Counted from the stretch's first letter, positions 32,259 to 41,198 are shown. The stretch: 64,000 nt of DNA from Flemingiibacterium sp045534235 (GCA_045534235.1 JAZSJI010000089.1:30492-94491), one strand, 5' to 3'. Notes: generated by a model not told the origin, from the letters alone. Program-made: numbers and translations.

Positions 32259-33692
32259 TCAGGAATTTTTATTATTGTCGATAAGCGCCTTGAGTCCCTC
32301 GATAACGCGCTCGAGTCTTACCGCGCGGCTTGCCTTGAAAAGCACGGCATCCCCCGGACGAAGCATACCGAAAACTGTCTTCGCCGTATCCTCGGCATTT
32401 TCAACGTTGGTATTTATGCTTATATTTTCGGGGTTCAGCGCGTGGTTTATCGCACCAAGCGCGATATTTTCCGCCTCACGTCCAAACGTGACGAGATTTG
32501 AGATATGACGCGACGCGACGAGCGTTCCTATCTCCATATGAAGCTGCTTTGAATAGTCGCCAAGCTCGCGCATATCACCAAGCACCGCAACCGTACGGCA
32601 CCCGTTTTTGTCAGCAAGCTTCGAGAGTACCTCTACCGCCGCCTTCATCGACTCGGGACCTGCGTTGTAGCAGTCCTCGATAATAGTAATCCCGCCGTAT
32701 TCGTATATATTCTGACGCATTCCCGTGTTATGGAACGACATAAGTCCACGTTTAATTTCGTCATCGCTCATACCGAGAAGCACACCGACCGCAAAAGCGT
32801 AGGTAGCGTCGTAAACGTTATGCGTACCGATAGTAGGTATCTTTACGTTAGTAACGACACGGTTGCCTGCAACAAGGTCGAACTCCGTGCTGTCCTCGTA
32901 CTCGCGTATATTGAGTGCGCGGTAATCCGCAAGCGGATTCTGGAGCGAAACGAACAGCATATTCTGTGTGAGCTTTCCCTTCTGTGCAAAGAGCATCGGC
33001 TCGTCTGCATTGAGTATCACCCAACCGTCACTCGGCACGCCCTCGACTATCTCAAGCTTCGCCTTGCATATATTCTCTCGCGAGCCAAGACACTCGATAT
33101 GCGAGTTGCCAATGTTTGTAATTATTGCTATGTCGGGCTTTGCGATAGCCGTCATATGCGATATCTCGCCAAGACCGCTCATACCCATTTCAAGCACGCA
33201 CACCTGTGTCGTTTCGGGCATATCAAGCACCGACAGCGGCATCCCGATCTCGTTGTTTAGGTTACCCGCGGTCTTGTGTGCAAGGAATTTACTGTTCGCT
33301 ACAGAGAAAACGAACTCCTTGGTGGTAGTCTTTCCGACGCTTCCCGTTACTGCTATAGTTTTCGGCTTGATTCGCGCCTTATAAGCCGCTGCGACCTTTC
33401 CGAGTGCTTCAAGCGAGCTTGGGGTTACCATAACGCGCTTTGCATCGTTCGCATCAAGACCGTCGGGAACGCGCTCGCCTATAACTGCTGCCGCGCCTCT
33501 TGAGAGTGCCTGCGATATATAGTCGTGTCCGTCAAACCGCTCGCCCTTCAGAGCGATAAAAAGCGAGCCGGACTCCGCCTCACGCGAGTCGGTCACGATA
33601 GAGGTAATATCGTCAGAAATAGTTGTTTCTACCGACAAAACAGCCGCGAGCTCCTTTGTATTAAAGACTGCGTTTTTATACTTAATGCCCAT
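32259..33692 (-). CDS. murF: UDP-MurNAc-tripeptide--D-Ala-D-Ala ligase MurF
   Basis: Protein of 477 aa. Cytoplasmic ATP-dependent ligase that adds D-Ala-D-Ala to UDP-MurNAc-tripeptide. Three Mur ligase domains are visible: substrate domain (VTDSREAESGSLFIALKGER), ATPase domain with GSVGKTTTKEFV and NLNNEIGMPLSVL, and the C-terminal domain beginning IIEDCYNAGPESMKAAVEVL with LGDMRELGDYS. I choose the ATG preceded by AAAGGA; the open frame extends 15 codons upstream through a GTG inside the murE end. Confidence 0.96.
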   Translation of the reverse strand: MGIKYKNAVFNTKELAAVLSVETTISDDITSIVTDSREAESGSLFIALKGERFDGHDYISQALSRGAAAVIGERVPDGLDANDAKRVMVTPSSLEALGKVAAAYKARIKPKTIAVTGSVGKTTTKEFVFSVANSKFLAHKTAGNLNNEIGMPLSVLDMPETTQVCVLEMGMSGLGEISHMTAIAKPDIAIITNIGNSHIECLGSRENICKAKLEIVEGVPSDGWVILNADEPMLFAQKGKLTQNMLFVSLQNPLADYRALNIREYEDSTEFDLVAGNRVVTNVKIPTIGTHNVYDATYAFAVGVLLGMSDDEIKRGLMSFHNTGMRQNIYEYGGITIIEDCYNAGPESMKAAVEVLSKLADKNGCRTVAVLGDMRELGDYSKQLHMEIGTLVASRHISNLVTFGREAENIALGAINHALNPENISINTNVENAEDTAKTVFGMLRPGDAVLFKASRAVRLERVIEGLKALIDNNKNS

Positions 33693-33720
33693 ATTTCCAA
33701 GTCCTTTCGCCAATTGTCTG

Positions 33721-35229
33721 CTATCTTGCAAAGCCACTAACGCTTTGCATTATTATATCCTTTTCCGAGAACGGTCGCTTGCCATCGGCATCTATCTCAT
33801 AGTCCTCGTGTCCCTTTCCTGCAAGCAGAATTATATCGTTTTTTCTGTGGTTTTCGATAACCCAGCGTATCGCACGCTCGCGTCGCTCAATAACCTTACA
33901 GTCTGCCCCCTCTGCCGCGCCGCGAAGTATATCGCAGATTATCGCACGCGGATTTTCGCTGCGGCTGTTGTCACCTGTAATTACAGTGAGATTTGCAAGT
34001 GTCGTAGCTATTCTGCCCATTATCGGGCGCTTGGTCTTATCTCTGTCGCCGCCGCATCCGAATACTACGACGAGCCGACCGCTCGGCTTTTTGAAAGCAA
34101 GCAGAGAGCGCAGTACACGCTCAAGCGCGTCGGGGGTATGCGCGTAATCTATAAACACGTCAAAATCACACCCGTCCGGTAAAGAAACGCGCTCCATTCG
34201 CCCGGGTATCTGCGGACACGCCTCAAGCGCCGCCGTTATAACCTCTTTTTTTATTCCAAACAATCTTGCAACGCTCGCCGCCCCAAGCGTGTTCGAAACC
34301 GTAAAGCCGCCCGAGATCGGACATCTTATCTCTGCCGACCCGTAACTGTCGCAAAGCGTGTACGACACACCGCGAAGGCTGTCGCACGAAGCGTTACACG
34401 CCGTAAAGTCAGCGTGTCTGCCCTGTGCCGAATACGTGACCGCCGGAGTGATTATCTCATCGTAAATGCGCCTTGAATAAACGCCGTCGGCGTTTATCAC
34501 AGCCGTGCCGCAAAGCGAAAAAAGTCTGCGCTTGGCAAGATAGTACTCCTCCATCGAGCTATGGTAATCAAGGTGGTCCTGCGTAAGCCCCGTAAACACG
34601 CCTGCGATGAATTTTATCGGATCGAGTCTGTACTGCGAAAGCGAATGTGAGGACGCTTCCATAAATACTATCTCAACGCCCGCATCAGCCATACGCGCAA
34701 GCATCGGATAAAGATGCTCGGGAGAAGGCGTCGTCATCGAATTTACACCCGAAGCCTCGCTATCGGAAAGCACTGCCGTGTCGTCGCCGATAAGGCATTT
34801 CACCGTCCCGATAACTCCGGTTTTGTAGCCTGCATATTTGAATATTTCGCGCAGGAAATAGGTGGTCGACGTTTTACCGTTTGTACCCGTCACAGCGACA
34901 GTCATAAGCCGCTCCGTCGGCCGTCCGCAAAGCTCGTTGTACATATGAGCCGCCGCAAGGCGAGAGTTTTCAACTAATACGTACTTGACCTCGGGATGCT
35001 CCGCGAGCCAACTCGTAACCCTCTCGCACACGATAACCGACGCGCCGTATTGTACGGCGGTGCATATAAAATCGTGTCCGTCAAGCCGTTCGCCCGTGAT
35101 ACATATGAATACGTCACCCTCGCTGCATTTGAGCGAATTTACCGATAGCCCTCTGCACTCCGTGTCAAGAGTATCAAGGTTGGTTTTAGTAACGGTTACT
35201 TTCTTTAAAAGAGCGTTTAATGTTGCCAT
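33721..35229 (-). CDS. murE: UDP-MurNAc-tripeptide synthetase MurE
   Basis: Protein of 502 aa adding the third stem-peptide residue. Motifs: ITGERLDGHDFICTAVQYGA, the P-loop GTNGKTSTTYFLREIF, EASSHSL, FTGLTQDHLDYHSSMEEYY and FIDYAHTPDALERVL. The residue-selecting element reads GDNSRSENPR. DAP-specific enzymes have DNPR here and Lys enzymes DDPN, so this is closest to the meso-diaminopimelate type, with Ser replacing Pro. The start ATG has GGGGGA upstream. It follows the PBP gene after 66 bp. Confidence 0.95.
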   Translation of the reverse strand: MATLNALLKKVTVTKTNLDTLDTECRGLSVNSLKCSEGDVFICITGERLDGHDFICTAVQYGASVIVCERVTSWLAEHPEVKYVLVENSRLAAAHMYNELCGRPTERLMTVAVTGTNGKTSTTYFLREIFKYAGYKTGVIGTVKCLIGDDTAVLSDSEASGVNSMTTPSPEHLYPMLARMADAGVEIVFMEASSHSLSQYRLDPIKFIAGVFTGLTQDHLDYHSSMEEYYLAKRRLFSLCGTAVINADGVYSRRIYDEIITPAVTYSAQGRHADFTACNASCDSLRGVSYTLCDSYGSAEIRCPISGGFTVSNTLGAASVARLFGIKKEVITAALEACPQIPGRMERVSLPDGCDFDVFIDYAHTPDALERVLRSLLAFKKPSGRLVVVFGCGGDRDKTKRPIMGRIATTLANLTVITGDNSRSENPRAIICDILRGAAEGADCKVIERRERAIRWVIENHRKNDIILLAGKGHEDYEIDADGKRPFSEKDIIMQSVSGFAR

Positions 35230-35295
35230 ATCTTATCCCCCAACGCAATATTTTTATACTAAAATATTTACGCTGTGAGATATTGGATTATGACA

Positions 35296-37632
35296 TCAGT
35301 CGGTACCGTCGAGGTAGCGGAATTCGACCGTTACTATAGTACCGGGAGCTACCATTGTGCCTGCCGCAGGTGTTTGGGATATAACCTGTGCGCCCGTACC
35401 GACGTTATAGTTGGTAGCACCAACTATCTTTATGTTAAGCTTTGAATTTACAATAAGCTTGTTGCACGCCGATGCCGTCTGCCCGATTACGTCGGGGACA
35501 GCAACCGTATCCGACGGCAGTGCCTCGCCTGTATACAGGTATATAACACCACTGTCCGTTGAAAGGCGTGTGCCGCCCTCGGGCGTCTGCGCAACGACGG
35601 TAGGACCGTTGCCTATTCTCTTGAAGGAAAGCTTGCGGTTGGTAATATTGAGAAGTGCGTCCTCAACCTCCATACCGACGTAGTTTGCAACGCCAACGTC
35701 GATGCTCGCAAGCTCCTGTGCCGTGTACTGCGGCTCATATCCAAGATACGGCATCGCAACAGAAAGGAAATTCGATATGTACGGTGCCGCAACGATGCTT
35801 CCGAACGAACCGCCCGAAAGATCAGGCTCATCGACGATGATAATAACCGCGATCTGCGGATCGTCTGCCGGTGCATACGCAACGGTAGAGCCGACGCGGT
35901 AGGGTCGGTCGGAGGTCACCCACTCGTCCTCGAAGGTAACCACGTTACCCTCTGCATCGTAGTAAACGTATTTATCCTGCTTCTGCGAGGTACCCGTCTT
36001 TGCGGCAACGCTGTAGCCCTTGGTGTAGGCGTTCTTCGCGCCGCCGTCGGTAGCAACACCCTCGGCGAGGATCTGTGTTACCGTTTTGCAGGTCTCCTCG
36101 GAAAATATCTGCACCTTCTGCTCGGTTTCGTAGGAATAGATAACGTTTCCGTCATCGTCAACCATCTCACTTAGCACGTGCGGAGTTACGAGATAACCGC
36201 CGTTTGCAACGGTGCATATAGCGGTAAGCTGCTGAAGGGGAGTCGCTTTAAAGGTCTGTCCGAACGAATATACCGCCATTTCGACAGCGTGCATATCGTT
36301 CTTTTTATGGTAGCTTCCGTAAGCCTCACCCGTCAGGTCAACACCCGTTTTAGTGGTGTATCCGAGAGCCTCGAAGTACTTATAGAAGGTATCGCGACCT
36401 ATCTTTTCGATAGTGTTCATCATAAGCGGGTTGCAGGATTGCTGGAGTCCGCGCGCGAACGTTACCGCACCATGTCCCCACGTACGGTGACAGGATATGG
36501 GCTTGTTATAGCCCTCGGGAATATAGCTTCCGTGGCAGTAGAACGGATCGTCAACGTGCACGACGCCCTCCTCGAGCGCTATCGCTGAGGTGATTATTTT
36601 GAAGGTAGAGCCGGGCTCGTATGGCTCGCTTACTATCTTATTGTTCCACATCTCGTAAATGAGATTAGTACGAAGCTCGTTATATTCGTCCGTGCCCTCC
36701 GCGTATCCGCTGTCGATAAGCTTCTGAAGATGCTCCTCGTCAAGCGCATAGGGATCGTTGCAGTCATAATTCGGATATACCGCGCCCGCGAGTATGCCGC
36801 CTGTGTTTACGTCCATAACTATTCCGCACACACGGTTGGTTGCCTGCGCAGACTCATACGCCGCTATTATCTGATTTTCAAGCTCGTGCTGAAGTCGCAT
36901 ATCAACAGTGCTGACTAAATTAGCACCGTTTTCCGCGCCGACGTAGCTTTCGTACTTAAAGGGCATATCCTGCTGAAGCGCGTTGCGGGCGGTAATATAT
37001 TTACCCGACGTACCCTGCAGGTAGTCGTTGTACGTAGCCTCAATGCCGTACACGCCATCGCCTTCGGAGTTAGTAAAGCCGATAAGATGGCTTGCAAGAC
37101 TGCCATACGGATAATAGCGTCTTGACGTTGCGCTTATGTTTATCATACCCGTAAAGCCGTTATCGCGAACAAATTCGCGAAGCACTGTCGCAGTTTCGGG
37201 ATCCACGTTTTTCTTTATCGTTTCGTCAAGACGGTTGGTCTTGGCGAATTTTTCAAGCACGGTCTGACGGTCAACACCAAGCAACTCAACAAGCTTGTCG
37301 GCGATCATAGCCTTTGCCTGTTCCTTTGTAGGCGCGTCGGCATCATTTTTCGCTGGCTCGTAGTTATTTATATCGTAAGGGGATATAAACACACGGTACG
37401 TAGTGGTATTGGTCGCAAGCAGCTTCATGTTGCAGTCGAATATCTTGCCGCGCTCTGCGTCGGTCGTATATTCCTTCGTGAGCTGGTCGATAACGATCGC
37501 CTGATATTTGTCATTGTCAACTATCTGCAATAAAAAAAGTCTGCCTATCAAAATACCCCACGCTACGATAAGTATCAAAGCAAAAATAAGGGTACGCCTG
37601 TACGTTGCTGTGCGCTGTGAGCGAAACGGCAT
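35296..37632 (-). CDS. pbpB: Class B penicillin-binding protein with two PASTA domains (PBP2B/SpoVD type)
   Basis: Protein of 778 aa: short cytoplasmic tail, one membrane helix (about 13-36), dimerisation domain, then transpeptidase. Active-site motifs are EPGSTFKIITSAIA (SxxK near residue 340), QSCNP (SxN) and AAKTGTSQK (KTG near 545). The C-terminus has two PASTA modules, one around IDVGVANYVGMEVEDALLN and one from VAVPDVIGQTASACNKLI to the end. It cross-links septal or spore-cortex peptidoglycan with FtsW. PASTA-bearing class B enzymes next to ftsL are typical of Firmicutes; only one such gene is present here, so pbpB and spoVD cannot be told apart. Confidence 0.95.
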   Translation of the reverse strand: MPFRSQRTATYRRTLIFALILIVAWGILIGRLFLLQIVDNDKYQAIVIDQLTKEYTTDAERGKIFDCNMKLLATNTTTYRVFISPYDINNYEPAKNDADAPTKEQAKAMIADKLVELLGVDRQTVLEKFAKTNRLDETIKKNVDPETATVLREFVRDNGFTGMINISATSRRYYPYGSLASHLIGFTNSEGDGVYGIEATYNDYLQGTSGKYITARNALQQDMPFKYESYVGAENGANLVSTVDMRLQHELENQIIAAYESAQATNRVCGIVMDVNTGGILAGAVYPNYDCNDPYALDEEHLQKLIDSGYAEGTDEYNELRTNLIYEMWNNKIVSEPYEPGSTFKIITSAIALEEGVVHVDDPFYCHGSYIPEGYNKPISCHRTWGHGAVTFARGLQQSCNPLMMNTIEKIGRDTFYKYFEALGYTTKTGVDLTGEAYGSYHKKNDMHAVEMAVYSFGQTFKATPLQQLTAICTVANGGYLVTPHVLSEMVDDDGNVIYSYETEQKVQIFSEETCKTVTQILAEGVATDGGAKNAYTKGYSVAAKTGTSQKQDKYVYYDAEGNVVTFEDEWVTSDRPYRVGSTVAYAPADDPQIAVIIIVDEPDLSGGSFGSIVAAPYISNFLSVAMPYLGYEPQYTAQELASIDVGVANYVGMEVEDALLNITNRKLSFKRIGNGPTVVAQTPEGGTRLSTDSGVIYLYTGEALPSDTVAVPDVIGQTASACNKLIVNSKLNIKIVGATNYNVGTGAQVISQTPAAGTMVAPGTIVTVEFRYLDGTD

Positions 37633-37666
37633 TACTTACCTCCAAACTACCATTATAACGGGAAAT

Positions 37667-37708
37667 TTCGGAGAGTAAGCGACCACATAAAGATGCCTAC
37701 TCTCCGAA
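37667..37708. repeat. Inverted repeat between ftsL and PBP gene
   Basis: TTCGGAGAGTA and its perfect complement TACTCTCCGAA are separated by 20 nt inside the 128-bp intergenic gap. No T run follows on the minus strand, so it is more likely an RNA processing or stability element than a terminator. Confidence 0.55.
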
Positions 37709-37760
37709 GCTTGTTCTCATACTATAGATACTGTTTGAAATTCCGTTTAATGACTGTGTC

Positions 37761-38522
37761 TTATATGCCAAAGAAGCCAAGTATACGTTCAACAACGGAA
37801 TCTGCAAAGGATCTGACCTCGTCGATAAACGATACGCCCTCTTCTTCGGGTGTTTCAATTATCTCGATCCTATCCTCTTTATGTACTGTCAGGTAGTATC
37901 TGTCGACCTGATCCTTTTTTACCATACCAAGCTCTTCTTTGGCCATTGCCTCAACCACGCGAAGATCGTCGCGCGTTTCAAGCAGCAGACTGAGCTCGTC
38001 GCTCTGCTTTACAAGCTCGTTATACTTCGTTTTCAGATCGGAATTCACCGACGTTATGTCGTTGATCTGAACGCCCGTGGTTATTATAGCCAGTATAAGC
38101 ACCGTTGCGCACGCCGCGGTAAGAATTATTGAAAGCGGGAAAGCGCGTCTCTCTGACTTATCTACCTCTATAGTAAGGTTTTCGATCTTCGTCTTTACCT
38201 TGGCAGTTGCTCTCTCGGCCTTTGAAACGGCTCTCGACTTTGCCTTCGCACCGGATTTCGAACCTACTCGCGTAGTCTGCGCCGTAGTCGAGCGAGGGTC
38301 TGCCGCAACTCTGCCAAACGAGGCAGTGTTATTACCGGCAGCCGTTCTGCCACGTACTGCGGCGGTAGAATTTACCGTCTGACCGAGTCCGTTCTTCTGT
38401 GCGATAGGACGCCCCTTGGCAAACGACTCCAGAGAATATTCAGTATATGCGGGGTTGGTGGAGATGCGGTTATCGGAAGTTTGCTTTTTGTTTTTCTTGG
38501 CTTTAAACTTTGCTTCGGTCAC
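37761..38522 (-). CDS. ftsL: FtsL-like division protein with long basic cytoplasmic tail
   Basis: Protein of 253 aa; typical FtsL is 100-130 aa. Position between rsmH and the PBP gene, one membrane helix (about residues 128-152, ending LILAIITTGVQIND) and a following coiled coil (SVNSDLKTKYNELVKQSDEL, then EAMAKEELGMVKKDQ) identify it. About 125 residues precede the helix: Lys/Arg/Ala/Ser/Thr-rich, e.g. SKSGAKAKSRAVSKAERA, with no recognised domain. A ~45-residue acidic C-terminus follows the coiled coil. It recruits DivIC/FtsQ and the FtsW-PBP pair. The GTG start has AAGGAG 6 nt upstream. Confidence 0.88.
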   Translation of the reverse strand: MTEAKFKAKKNKKQTSDNRISTNPAYTEYSLESFAKGRPIAQKNGLGQTVNSTAAVRGRTAAGNNTASFGRVAADPRSTTAQTTRVGSKSGAKAKSRAVSKAERATAKVKTKIENLTIEVDKSERRAFPLSIILTAACATVLILAIITTGVQINDITSVNSDLKTKYNELVKQSDELSLLLETRDDLRVVEAMAKEELGMVKKDQVDRYYLTVHKEDRIEIIETPEEEGVSFIDEVRSFADSVVERILGFFGI

Positions 38523-38540
38523 GACCGTTCTCCTTTCAGT

Positions 38541-39494
38541 TTATAGTTTCTCTGCTATCCGAAGCTTTGCACTTCTGGAACGCGGATTTTCGTCGAGTTC
38601 TTTTTCGGAAGGCAATATCGGCTTGTGCGTTATAACCTTCACTTTAGGCTTGTTGCCGCATACGCATATCGGCAAGTCCTTCGGGCAAGTACATCCGCTC
38701 GCCGCCTTAGCGAAGGTCTGCTTTACAATTCTATCCTCAAGCGAATGGAAAGTTATGACGGAAAGTCTGCCGCCCTCGCCGAGCGCGTATATGAGCGCGT
38801 CGAGCGTAGGCTCGATTATTGAGAGCTCTGAATTTACTTCAATGCGAATAGCCTGAAACGTGCGTTTCGCCGGATGCGGACCATCCTCGCGCGCCTTGGC
38901 AGGTATCGCCAACTTTATAACGTCGACGAGCTCATACGTCGTTTCAATCGGCTTTATTTCGCGAGCGGCGCATATCTTTGCCGCAATACGCGGCGCAAAG
39001 CGCTCCTCGCTAAAGTCGTATATGATCTTCTTAAGTCTGTCCTCGGAATACGTATTCACGACCTCGTACGCCGAAAGAGGTGCATCGGGGTCCATACGCA
39101 TATCGAGCGGTGCGTCGTGCATATAGGAAAAGCCGCGCTCGGGCGTATCAAGCTGATATGAGGATACGCCAAGGTCGATAACCGCACCGTCTATTTTATC
39201 TACGCCGAGACGTGTGAGCACGTCGCCGACGTTTCTGAAGTTGTCGCGCACGAACTCGATTCGCTCGGAGTACTTTTCAAGTCTTTTCTTTGAAGCCGCG
39301 ATTGCTGCGGTGTCCTGATCTATTGCGATAAGCTTACCGCCACCCGTCAAACGGGATGCGATAGCCTCGGAGTGCCCGCCGCCGCCGAGCGTGCAGTCAA
39401 CGTATATACCGTCGGGCTTTATGTTAAGTCCGTCCACGGACTCGCCAAGCAGCACCGAATAGTGGGAAAATACAGGCGCGTTGTCCTTATTCAT
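38541..39494 (-). CDS. rsmH: 16S rRNA (cytosine-1402-N4)-methyltransferase RsmH
   Basis: Protein of 317 aa, SAM-dependent, modifying m4C1402 of 16S rRNA in the P site. Motifs: SVLLGESVDGL, GIYVDCTLGGGGHSEAI (SAM loop), DQDTAAIAASKKRL, IDGAVIDLGVSSYQLD and GFSYMHDAPLDMRMDP, with the C-terminal RSRSAKLRIAEKL. The ATG overlaps the mraZ stop by one base (TGATG) and has AAGGAG upstream within mraZ, so translation is coupled. Confidence 0.97.
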   Translation of the reverse strand: MNKDNAPVFSHYSVLLGESVDGLNIKPDGIYVDCTLGGGGHSEAIASRLTGGGKLIAIDQDTAAIAASKKRLEKYSERIEFVRDNFRNVGDVLTRLGVDKIDGAVIDLGVSSYQLDTPERGFSYMHDAPLDMRMDPDAPLSAYEVVNTYSEDRLKKIIYDFSEERFAPRIAAKICAAREIKPIETTYELVDVIKLAIPAKAREDGPHPAKRTFQAIRIEVNSELSIIEPTLDALIYALGEGGRLSVITFHSLEDRIVKQTFAKAASGCTCPKDLPICVCGNKPKVKVITHKPILPSEKELDENPRSRSAKLRIAEKL

Positions 39495-39913
39495 CAAAGT
39501 CCAAGCTCCTTCATCTGCTTTTCTATATCTGCGATATTATCGCCGTTCTTCATCGCGTTCCAACGCTCGGCATCCCAAAGCTCGGCGCGGTTGCCAAGAC
39601 CGAGGAACACAGCCTCGCGCTCGAGGTTCGCGAACTCACGAAGCACGGGCGGAAGCGTTATGCGTCCGTGCGAGTCGGGGATGACCTCAAATGCAAATGC
39701 AAAAATGAAGCGCTTTATCTCTCTTGTCTGTGAGTCGGGGAGCATTTCGATTCGAGCGCAGAGCTTGCCCCATTCTTCAGCGCTGTACAGTGACAGACAA
39801 CCGTCAACGTTTTTGGCAATTGTAAAGCTCTCTCCAAGCCCATCGCGTAGCTTAGCAGGCACGAAAACTCGCGCCTTTGCGTCGATGGTATGAAGATATT
39901 CGCCCATTAGCAT
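39494..39913 (-). CDS. mraZ: Transcriptional regulator MraZ
   Basis: Protein of 139 aa with two tandem SpoVT/AbrB-like repeats, the first around EYLHTIDAKARVFVPAKLRD and the second with PDSHGRITLPPVLREFANLE. MraZ binds DNA as a ring-shaped oligomer and represses the dcw promoter in species studied. First gene of the cluster; start ATG preceded by GAGG 5 nt away, with an alternative ATG two codons later. Confidence 0.96.
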   Translation of the reverse strand: MLMGEYLHTIDAKARVFVPAKLRDGLGESFTIAKNVDGCLSLYSAEEWGKLCARIEMLPDSQTREIKRFIFAFAFEVIPDSHGRITLPPVLREFANLEREAVFLGLGNRAELWDAERWNAMKNGDNIADIEKQMKELGL

Positions 39914-39952
39914 CCGTGCCTCACCTCTTTTGAACCAAAATATGGGGAAAAT

Positions 39953-40017
39953 TCACCACTTTGAACCTATTTCTCCCACCCTAAAAATATTATACCGCAT
40001 AATGCGGATAATTTCAA
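39953..40017 (-). promoter_or_regulatory. Promoter and putative operators of the dcw cluster
   Basis: On the minus strand TTGAAA (40012-40017) and TATAAT (39989-39994) are separated by 17 bp. The spacer contains the perfect palindrome CCGCAT-A-ATGCGG (39995-40007). Downstream, TGGGA, AGGTT and TGGTG occur at 10-bp steps, resembling degenerate MraZ boxes (TGGGN repeats). Rest of the 221-bp gap up to coaD is AT-rich with nothing else recognised. Confidence 0.65.
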
Positions 40018-40134
40018 TAGTTTTCGCAAGATTTTTTTTGGTAAAATGCAAATATTTTTGCACTTTTCACGGATTTTTCGCCTATATTTTATTGCAATAT
40101 ATCAATATTTGGAAATGCTGTAATTATAATGATG

Positions 40135-40623
40135 TTAATTTTTTTTGAACGACTCGATAAGCTCGGCAACACCCGCAGGTACGCACTTCGAATAATCGCA
40201 GTCGTAGCGTATCAGCTCGCGCACCATAGTGGAGCTTACGTGCATATACTCTGCCTTGGTCGGAATGATTATCGTGTCAAGCTCGGGAACTATCGAGCGG
40301 TTGATAAGCGAGAGCGACATTTCGTAGTCAAAATCGGTCGCAGAGCGTGCGCCCTTCGCGATCGTTCCGATGCCGTGCTCGAGCGCGTAGTCGGCGAGCA
40401 GACCGCCCCATATATCAACGTGCACGTTAGGAATACCGTCAAATGCTGCGTGGAGCATCTGAAGGCGCTCGTCGGAGCTGAAATAGGTTGTTTTCGAGGA
40501 ATTTATAAATTCGGTGACGTACACCTCGTCAAATATTTTAGCCGCGCGGAGAACGAGGTCGTAGTGACCGACGGTCGGCGGATCAAAGCTCCCTGATATA
40601 AGCGCTTTCTTTGGGTTTAACAT
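40135..40623 (-). CDS. coaD: Phosphopantetheine adenylyltransferase
   Basis: Protein of 162 aa, standard for CoaD. It joins AMP to 4'-phosphopantetheine in the penultimate step of CoA synthesis. Motifs: ISGSFDPPTVGHYDLVLRAA with the nucleotidyltransferase TxGH, KGARSATDFDYEMSLS, and the C-terminal SSTMVRELIRYD. AGGAGG lies 8 nt before the ATG. It follows rsmD after 18 bp, the usual pairing in Firmicutes. Confidence 0.97.
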   Translation of the reverse strand: MLNPKKALISGSFDPPTVGHYDLVLRAAKIFDEVYVTEFINSSKTTYFSSDERLQMLHAAFDGIPNVHVDIWGGLLADYALEHGIGTIAKGARSATDFDYEMSLSLINRSIVPELDTIIIPTKAEYMHVSSTMVRELIRYDCDYSKCVPAGVAELIESFKKN

Positions 40624-40641
40624 AGCGTTCCCTCCTAAATC

Positions 40642-41196
40642 TTATTTTCTGCTTAAAACCGTAATATAAACGCGTCCGTAACGGTTCTGCTTTTCTACGG
40701 TGTACTTATCTGCAAGGCTTTCGTCACCGCAGAAAATATCGTCCGTTTCATCTTCACAGAATATCCACGCACCGTCGGCGAGGAGCTCGGACTCTGCGAG
40801 CTTTTCGAGAGCCGACTTTAGCATACCGCTTCCGTACGGCGGATCGAGGAAGATGAAGTCAAACTTTTCGCCCTTCGTGCCGCGGATATAGTCTGCATAA
40901 TCCATCGTAACGACGCGGCAACGCTCCCAAAGGCGCGTTTTCTGCGCGTTCTGCTTAATTATTGCCGTAGCGTCGGCGGAGCGGTCAACGAGATGCGCCT
41001 TCTCTGCACCGCGCGAGAGTGCCTCAAGTCCGAGCTGACCGCTTCCCGCAAAAAGATCGAGCACGTGAGCGTCGGGCAGATCGAACTGTATCATACTGAA
41101 TATTGCTTCCTTTACGCGCTCTGCGGTCGGACGCGTTGCCTCGCCCTCAAGCGTTGCAAGCTTTATGCCGCGTGCGCTTCCTGTTATTATTCTCAT
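40642..41196 (-). CDS. rsmD: 16S rRNA (guanine-966-N2)-methyltransferase RsmD
   Basis: Protein of 184 aa. N-terminal MRIITGSARGIKLATLEGEA and RPTAERVKEAIFSMIQ, SAM site VLDLFAGSGQLGLEALSRGA, and the catalytic DPPYGSG define the family. It methylates 16S rRNA within the assembled small subunit. The start is 2 bp after the uvrC stop with AAAGGA 9 nt upstream, so it is cotranscribed with uvrC and coaD. Confidence 0.96.
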   Translation of the reverse strand: MRIITGSARGIKLATLEGEATRPTAERVKEAIFSMIQFDLPDAHVLDLFAGSGQLGLEALSRGAEKAHLVDRSADATAIIKQNAQKTRLWERCRVVTMDYADYIRGTKGEKFDFIFLDPPYGSGMLKSALEKLAESELLADGAWIFCEDETDDIFCGDESLADKYTVEKQNRYGRVYITVLSRK

Positions 41197-41198
41197 TG

